A stretch of 18,054 nucleotides of DNA from JAAYYY01 sp032260445 (lineage in GTDB: Bacteria; Chloroflexota; Anaerolineae; Promineifilales; Promineifilaceae): positions 1 to 18,054 of the forward strand of contig JAVVFG010000040.1 in NCBI GenBank assembly GCA_032260445.1, written 5' to 3'. The notes beneath the pieces are model-generated. The model did not search any database and was not told the DNA's origin. It worked only from the letters and a program-made list of their open reading frames with translations. Position 1 is the first letter of the stretch. The number at the start of each line of letters is the position of its first letter. The position numbers and the translations under genes were made by a program. Positions 13,222-18,054 of this stretch are shown here, one piece after another.

Positions 13222-13992
13222 ATGGCAATTCGCTTGAAATCTGAAAGCCAGATCGCCGCACTGCGCGAGGCGAACCGGCTCGTCGCCGAGGCGTTTGTTC
13301 TGCTGGAAGAGGCGATCCGCCCGGGGACGCGCCTCTCTGATCTGGATGCGATGGTGACGGAGTTTATCGTGGGGCGGGGTGCGGAGCCGCTCTATAAGGA
13401 TTATCGTGGCAACCCGCCGACACACCCACCGTTTCCGGGCACGATCTGCGCCTCGGTGAACGAGGAGATTTGCCACGGGTTGCCTGACCGGCGACGGCTG
13501 CGCGAGGGAGATGTCATCGGCATCGACATCGGCGTCCGGTTGAACGGCTGGTGCGGCGACGCCTGCGTCACGTTTCCGGTCGGGCGGGTGGCGCCGCGCG
13601 TGCAGAAGCTGCTTGACGTGACGCGCGAGTGCCTGTACTTGGGCATCGAGGCGGCGCAGCCGGGGGCACGGCTGGGGGACGTCGGCGCGGCGATCCAGCA
13701 GCATGCGGAGGCGCACGGCTACAGCGTCGTGCGCGAGTGGGGCGGGCATGGCGTAGGGCGCAGCCTGCATGAGCCGCCGAGCGTACCCCATGTCGGCCCG
13801 GCAGGGCGCGGCGTCCGGCTGCGTCCAGGGATGGTGTTTACGATCGAGCCGATGATCAACGTAGGTGGGCCGGAGACGGAGATGCTGGCAGATGGCTGGA
13901 CGGTGGTGACGGCCGACCGCACGTTGTCGGCGCAGTTTGAGCACACCATCGCCATTTCCAAGGATGGGCCGCTGATTCTGTCACAGTTGTAG
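13222..13992 (+). CDS. map: Type I methionine aminopeptidase
   Basis: 256 residues, the size of a bare type I bacterial MetAP. The five metal ligands are Asp102, Asp113, His176, Glu209 and Glu240; the substrate-binding histidines His85 (ICHGLP) and His183 are present. It removes the initiator Met from nascent proteins in the cytosol. ATG 13222 lies one base after the parB stop, without a proper Shine-Dalgarno, which suggests coupled translation with parB. In most bacteria map sits with secY, adk and infA in the ribosomal-protein cluster; here it does not, so it may be a second copy or a relocated single copy. The next gene is another pita-bread-fold (M24) enzyme. Confidence 0.94.
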   Translation: MAIRLKSESQIAALREANRLVAEAFVLLEEAIRPGTRLSDLDAMVTEFIVGRGAEPLYKDYRGNPPTHPPFPGTICASVNEEICHGLPDRRRLREGDVIGIDIGVRLNGWCGDACVTFPVGRVAPRVQKLLDVTRECLYLGIEAAQPGARLGDVGAAIQQHAEAHGYSVVREWGGHGVGRSLHEPPSVPHVGPAGRGVRLRPGMVFTIEPMINVGGPETEMLADGWTVVTADRTLSAQFEHTIAISKDGPLILSQL

Positions 13993-14056
13993 CTGCCCTT
14001 GCGGCAAAGGCTCGAAGTCGCCTGGAAACAACCCAAGTAGCAGATAGGAGTAGCGG

Positions 14057-15256
14057 ATGAACGAAAAGACTCTTGTGCAGGAAAAGGTTGCCCAGGCACT
14101 TGACATTCTGGACGAGCTCGGCGTCGACCTGTGGCTGACCTTCGTGCGCGAGACATCGCTCTCCCCGGACCCGGCGCTGGATTTGATTCTGGACGTCGAT
14201 CTGACCTGGAAGTCGGCGCTGATGCTAGGGCGCGGAGGAGAACGGCTGGCCATCATCGGGTATTACGATGCGGAAAACGTGCGCAATGTGGCGGCCTACG
14301 ACGAGGTAATCGGTTACCACGAGGGTATCGGCGCGCCGCTGCGGGAGAAGCTCGCCGCGCTCGACCCGCAGCAAATCGCGATCAACTTCTCAGAGAACGA
14401 CGTCGCCGCGGACGGGCTGTCCACCGGAATGTATCTTTCCCTGCGCCGTCTTCTACAGGATACACCTTACGCCGAGCGGCTGACGTCCGCCGAGCGGATC
14501 ATCGCCGCGCTGCGCGGGCGCAAGAGCGCGCAGGAGGTGGCGCGCATCCGGCAGGCGATCGCCACGACAGAAGCGCTGCTTGACGAGGTGGAGGCGTTCG
14601 TGCAGCCGGGGATGAGCCAGCGGCAGATCGCCGCTTTTGTGCACGAGCGGGTCGACGGGATGGGGCTGGGTTATGCCTGGGACAAGCCGTACAACCCGAT
14701 CGTCACCTGCGGGCCGGAGTCGGCGATCGGGCACGCGGCGCCGGGTGACGTGGTTCTGGAGCGCGGGCACACGCTGCAATTGGATCTCGGCGTGAAGGAG
14801 AACGCGTACTGCTCTGACCTGCAGCGCATGTGGTACGTGCTGGCGGATGGGGAGACCGAAGCGCCGGAAGAGGTGCAGCGCGCGTTTGACGCGGTCTACG
14901 GGGCGATCAAGGCAGGCGAAGCCGCGCTCAGACCGGGGGTGCCGGGTTGGCAGGTGGACCAGGCGGCGCGCGACTATATCGCGGCACACGGCTATCCCGA
15001 ATACCAGCACGCCTTCGGCCACCTGCTGGGGCGCTCGGCGCACGATGGGGCGACGGTGCTTGGGCCGCGCTGGGAGCGGTACGCCGGCATCTGCGAGCTA
15101 CCGGTGGAGGTAGGCAACGTCTTTACCCTGGAGCTGCACGTGCAGGTGCCGGGGCGGGGCATCATGAGCCTGGAGGAGGATGTGCTGGTTACGGACGAGG
15201 GAGTCGAGTATCTAAGCACGCCGCAGACCGGGCTACGCACCGTCCGACCGCAGTAG
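14057..15256 (+). CDS. M24-family Xaa-Pro aminopeptidase-like metallopeptidase
   Basis: 399 residues: an N-terminal creatinase-like domain (about 1-155) and a C-terminal pita-bread domain (about 160-390). The dinuclear metal ligands fit: Asp243 (LQLDLGV), Asp254 (CSDLQ), His322 (FGHLLGRSAHDG), Glu359 (FTLELH) and Glu374 (LEEDVLVT). Members release N-terminal residues before proline or act on related peptides; the substrate is not certain. The segment after His322 departs from the GHGIG of classical PepP, which points to a distinct subfamily. AGGAG lies six bases before ATG 14057. It follows map by 64 bases with no terminator between, and would complement Map and the M3 oligopeptidase in peptide turnover. 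Confidence 0.88.
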   Translation: MNEKTLVQEKVAQALDILDELGVDLWLTFVRETSLSPDPALDLILDVDLTWKSALMLGRGGERLAIIGYYDAENVRNVAAYDEVIGYHEGIGAPLREKLAALDPQQIAINFSENDVAADGLSTGMYLSLRRLLQDTPYAERLTSAERIIAALRGRKSAQEVARIRQAIATTEALLDEVEAFVQPGMSQRQIAAFVHERVDGMGLGYAWDKPYNPIVTCGPESAIGHAAPGDVVLERGHTLQLDLGVKENAYCSDLQRMWYVLADGETEAPEEVQRAFDAVYGAIKAGEAALRPGVPGWQVDQAARDYIAAHGYPEYQHAFGHLLGRSAHDGATVLGPRWERYAGICELPVEVGNVFTLELHVQVPGRGIMSLEEDVLVTDEGVEYLSTPQTGLRTVRPQ

Positions 15257-15290
15257 GCATCCTGGTGGCTCGCGGGCTCCGGCAGTATTG

Positions 15291-16136
15291 ATGAGTCATC
15301 TGATCGTCCTCTCCCACGTGCAGGCGCAGCCGCTACTGGCAGCGCACACGCGCGCCCTGACGGCGACGACGGTGAGCCTGGATCTGAACCGCACGGAGAC
15401 GGAGGTGGCGCTGACGCCGGCTGGCGCGGTCTTGCCCGGCGTGCAGACGCTGCCGTGGGAGATCGTGGAGATCATCGCCGAGGACCATGCGGTCTGTTAC
15501 CAGATCGAAGGGGGCGAAGCGTACAAGATCCAATTTTTCTCGGAAGAATTGAACCGGGTGTACACGCTCTACCCGACGCTGGCGGCGCCGACGATGCTAA
15601 TCTCCGGGCTGCCGATGCACCGCATCAAGGGGACAGACCCGTACCGGGACACGAAAGAGAAGATTAAGGCAGCGCGCCCGGCAGGGCGAGTGCTGGATAC
15701 GGCAATGGGGCTGGGCTACACGGCGATACAGGCAGCCGAGGTCGCGGACTCTGTCCTGACGATCGAGCTCGATCCGGTGGTGGAGGAGGTGTGCCGGCTC
15801 AACCCCTGGTCGCAGGCGCTGTTTGGCAACCCGAAGATCGAGCGGCGTCTTGGCGACGCGTTCGACGTGGTGGAGACGGTCGCGGATGGCGAGTTCAACC
15901 GCGTGATTCACGACCCGCCGATGTTCAGCCTGGCGGGCCACCTCTATTCGCAGGCGTTTTACGAAGAGCTGCACCGTGTCCTGAGTGACCGCGGCCGGCT
16001 GTTCCACTACATTGGCGACCTGAAAAGCAAGAGCGGCGCGGGCGTGGCGCGTGGCGTGCGCCAGCGGCTGGTGGCTGCCGGTTTCCAGCGCGTCGTAGAC
16101 CGGCCGCGCGCGTTTGGGGTTGTGGCCTACAAATAG
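15291..16136 (+). CDS. COG2521-like (archaeal-type) SAM-dependent methyltransferase
   Basis: 281 residues. The C-terminal two thirds is a class I methyltransferase: motif I VLDTAMGLGYTAIQAAE (134-150), acidic ribose-binding LTIELD (156-161), then NPWSQALF (171-178), GDAFDVV (188-194), and motif IV with IHDPPMFSLAGHLYS (206-220) and RLFHYIGD (236-243). The NPWS and HDPPxFSLAG-LYS motifs are those I associate with the predicted archaeal methyltransferase family COG2521, rare in bacteria. The N-terminal 110 residues carry no domain I recognise. The DPP motif is common in base-N-methylating enzymes, so a nucleic acid substrate is possible, but no target is known. ATG 15291 has no ribosome site. 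It is 34 bases from the peptidase and 23 from the amidohydrolase, within the same run. Confidence 0.82.
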   Translation: MSHLIVLSHVQAQPLLAAHTRALTATTVSLDLNRTETEVALTPAGAVLPGVQTLPWEIVEIIAEDHAVCYQIEGGEAYKIQFFSEELNRVYTLYPTLAAPTMLISGLPMHRIKGTDPYRDTKEKIKAARPAGRVLDTAMGLGYTAIQAAEVADSVLTIELDPVVEEVCRLNPWSQALFGNPKIERRLGDAFDVVETVADGEFNRVIHDPPMFSLAGHLYSQAFYEELHRVLSDRGRLFHYIGDLKSKSGAGVARGVRQRLVAAGFQRVVDRPRAFGVVAYK

Positions 16137-16159
16137 GGCGGGCGGCAAGGAAGGATTCT

Positions 16160-17815
16160 ATGCTGGCAAAGCTGGTTCTGACAAACGGCCGGTTTCACAC
16201 GATGGATCCGGCGCAGCCGGAGGTGACGGCGGTGGCCGTGCGCGACGACCTGATCGTGGCGACGGGCGGTGATGAAGATATTCGCGACCTGTTGGTGCCC
16301 GGGGGGGAATGGATCGACCTCGGCGGGCGCACGGTGACGCCCGGACTGGTCGACGCACACGCTCATTTCCAGTCGTTTGCCCTCAATCTGCAGCGGGTGG
16401 CGTTGCACGAGGTGCCGTCAAAAGAGGAAGCGCTGCAGCGCATCGCGATGGCCGTGCGAGAGCAGGTGAGCGGCGGCTGGCTCCTGGGGCGCGGCTGGAC
16501 GCAGGAGCTGTGGGCAGACCGCGCCTTCCCCAGCGCCGCAGATCTGGATACCGTAGCGCCGGACGTGCCTATCTATCTGGCGCACAAGAGCGGGCATGCG
16601 GCGTGGGTGAACAGCCGGGCGCTGCAGCTAGCAGGCGTGGGCGGGGACACGGCCGACCCGCCCGGCGGGCAGATCCAGCGGGACAGGAGCGGGCAGCCGA
16701 CAGGCATTTTGTTTGAGTCGGCGATGGATCTCGTCGCGGCGCACATTCCGCCGCCAACGGCGGTGGAGGTGGCGGCGGCGATGAAAGCGGCGCAGCCGGT
16801 ATGCTGGCAGGCAGGGCTGACCGGCCTCCACGATTTCGACGGACGCACAAGCTTTGAGGCCCTGCAGATGTTGCTGGAGGCAGGCGAGTTGGGGCTACGC
16901 GTGGTGAAGAACATCCCCGTCTACCGGCTGGATCACGCCATCGGTATCGGCCTGCGCAGCGGCTTTGGCAACGACTGGCTGCGCATCGGCGGGGTGAAGA
17001 TCTTTGCCGACGGCGCGCTGGGGCCGCGCACCGCGCACATGATTGCCCCTTATGAGGGCGAGCCGGACAGCCGGGGCATCGCCGTTACGGAAAAGGAAGA
17101 GATGGTCGCCCTGGCAGCGGAAGCGAGCGCCCACGGGCTGAGCGTGACGATCCACGCCATCGGCGACCGCGCTAACCACGACGTGCTCGACGTCTATGAG
17201 GCGGTACGGCGGCAGGAACTGGCGGCATCTGGTCTGCCTAACGACGGGGATGACGAAGCGCTGCGCCAGGCGATCGCCAGGATGGCAGCGCCGCTGCGCC
17301 ACCGCATCGAGCACGTGCAGATTATGCATCCGGCGGACCAGCCGCGGCTGGCGGCATTAGGGATCATCGCCTCGATGCAGCCAAGCCACGCGACGTCCGA
17401 CATGGAGATGGCTGACCGCTACTGGGGCGAGCGGGCACGCTACAGCTACGCATGGCGCTCGATTGTAGATAGCGGGGCAACGCTGGTCTTTGGCAGCGAC
17501 AGCCCGATCGAGCCGATTGCCCCGCTGCCGGGCATCTACGCCGCCGTCACGCGGCGGCGCGCCGACGGCAGCCCTGGCCCGGATGGCTGGTATCCAGAGC
17601 AACGGCTGAGCCTGGAAGAAGCCGTACGCGCGTTCACGCTGGCAGCGGCCGAGACGAGCGGGCAGGAGGCGCGGCAGGGCAGCATTACGCCGGGCAAGGT
17701 AGCCGATATGACGATCTATGGCGACGATATTTTTGCGCTCCCGCCGGAAGCGCTCCTAAACACGCGCGTTGACGGCACGCTCGCCGGTGGCGTGTTCCGG
17801 CACAGGTCTTTCTAG
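16160..17815 (+). CDS. YtcJ-like amidohydrolase (Amidohydro_3 family)
   Basis: 551 residues, normal for this class. The metal site is recognisable: His67-x-His69 in VDAHAHF, His332 in IHAIGDRA, His385 in RIEHVQ and Asp447 in FGSDSP. The N-terminal and C-terminal parts form the small beta domain that flanks the barrel. VKIFADGALGPRTA is the typical strand with a Lys near the metal site. YtcJ-like proteins hydrolyse C-N bonds in unknown amides or cyclic compounds; no signal peptide is present. AAGGAAGG lies five bases before ATG 16160. It is the last gene of the + strand run that begins with the PfkB kinase and converges on the carboxylate-amine ligase gene 16 bases away. No clear terminator is seen in this gap. 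Confidence 0.9.
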   Translation: MLAKLVLTNGRFHTMDPAQPEVTAVAVRDDLIVATGGDEDIRDLLVPGGEWIDLGGRTVTPGLVDAHAHFQSFALNLQRVALHEVPSKEEALQRIAMAVREQVSGGWLLGRGWTQELWADRAFPSAADLDTVAPDVPIYLAHKSGHAAWVNSRALQLAGVGGDTADPPGGQIQRDRSGQPTGILFESAMDLVAAHIPPPTAVEVAAAMKAAQPVCWQAGLTGLHDFDGRTSFEALQMLLEAGELGLRVVKNIPVYRLDHAIGIGLRSGFGNDWLRIGGVKIFADGALGPRTAHMIAPYEGEPDSRGIAVTEKEEMVALAAEASAHGLSVTIHAIGDRANHDVLDVYEAVRRQELAASGLPNDGDDEALRQAIARMAAPLRHRIEHVQIMHPADQPRLAALGIIASMQPSHATSDMEMADRYWGERARYSYAWRSIVDSGATLVFGSDSPIEPIAPLPGIYAAVTRRRADGSPGPDGWYPEQRLSLEEAVRAFTLAAAETSGQEARQGSITPGKVADMTIYGDDIFALPPEALLNTRVDGTLAGGVFRHRSF

Positions 17816-17831
17816 GCAGCGTCGCGCCGGC

Positions 17832-18054
17832 TCATGTTCCGTCGTAGACGCCTTCACGTGTCTCGGCGATGAGATTATCGACGACGGCGCGCAAGGCCTC
17901 TTCGCGATTGTCGTCGCCGCCGTGCGCCTCATAGACGGCAACCTGGCGGTCAGCGCTCGTGCCGTTCTTGAGAATGGTACGGACGTAGCCTACCTCTTCG
18001 CGGCTGTCAAGGTCGTCGACGACGTCATCGACGATCTCCAGCAGCTCTTCCATC
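17832..18054 (-). CDS. C-terminus of a YbdK/GCS2-like carboxylate-amine ligase, truncated by the window edge
   Basis: About 74 codons ending at TGA (17834-17832). The segment VRTILKNGTSADRQVAVYEA followed by LRAVVDNLIAETREGV is the end signature of glutamate-cysteine ligase type 2 (YbdK) proteins, which usually reads GtgADRQ...vvd.Lv.eT. These ATP-grasp-like enzymes join a carboxylate to an amine, often glutamate to cysteine, and are about 370 residues long. The ATG at 18053 lies at the very edge and is probably internal. All catalytic parts are outside the window, so only family-level assignment is possible. Confidence 0.65.
   Translation of the reverse strand, partial: MEELLEIVDDVVDDLDSREEVGYVRTILKNGTSADRQVAVYEAHGGDDNREEALRAVVDNLIAETREGVYDGT

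Noticed and set aside
17820..17860. A second parS-like site, TTCACGTG near 17852
   Set aside because: Only the central eight bases match the consensus; both flanks disagree.

Overview
The window is GC-rich chromosomal DNA made almost wholly of core-type bacterial genes: rRNA methylases, tRNAs, chromosome partitioning, methionine aminopeptidase and cell division. There is no sign of phage, transposon, plasmid or CRISPR material. Two CpaB-like SAF proteins with Pro/Thr linkers, a Pro/Thr-tailed FtsB-like protein, a Zn-ribbon SPOUT methylase and an archaeal-type methyltransferase would fit a member of the Chloroflexota (Anaerolineae-like). That placement is an inference from gene content and style, not a measured phylogeny.

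Layout. 1-1316 (+): two consecutive TrmH/SpoU (SPOUT) RNA methylases; the first lacks its 5' end. 1351-3228 (-): a CPBP-type membrane protein followed by a TrmA/RlmD-family protein with an Fe-S motif that has lost both catalytic residues. 3315-3563 (-): an 82-residue SWIM zinc-finger protein with a strong promoter and an attenuator-like hairpin in its leader. 3843-4135 (+): tRNA-Phe, tRNA-Gly and tRNA-Cys with a clear promoter and a strong terminator. 4237-5949 (+): M3 oligoendopeptidase. 6046-6720 (+): DtxR/MntR-family regulator with an altered metal site, converging on 6746-7453 (-), a Nudix/NrtR-like protein. 7531-9894 (-): two tandem CpaB-like SAF proteins with their own promoter and terminator. 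10190-10606 (-): FtsB/DivIC-like protein. 10716-17815 (+): a tightly packed run of seven genes: PfkB kinase, ParA, ParB, Map, M24 peptidase, COG2521-like methyltransferase and amidohydrolase. 17832-end (-): the C-terminus of a probable YbdK-like carboxylate-amine ligase.

How the genes work together. ParA and ParB form a chromosome-segregation pair with overlapping stop and start codons. Map follows one base after parB, so partitioning, N-terminal methionine removal and peptide turnover may share a transcript. The CpaB pair would act outside the membrane in Flp/Tad pilus assembly, but no other Tad gene is visible here. I see no complete new defence or mobile system. The most unusual items are the TrmA-family protein without its catalytic Cys and Glu, the DtxR homologue without its Glu-His metal dyad, the attenuator-like leader of the SWIM gene, the orphan CpaB pair, and the archaeal-type methyltransferase.
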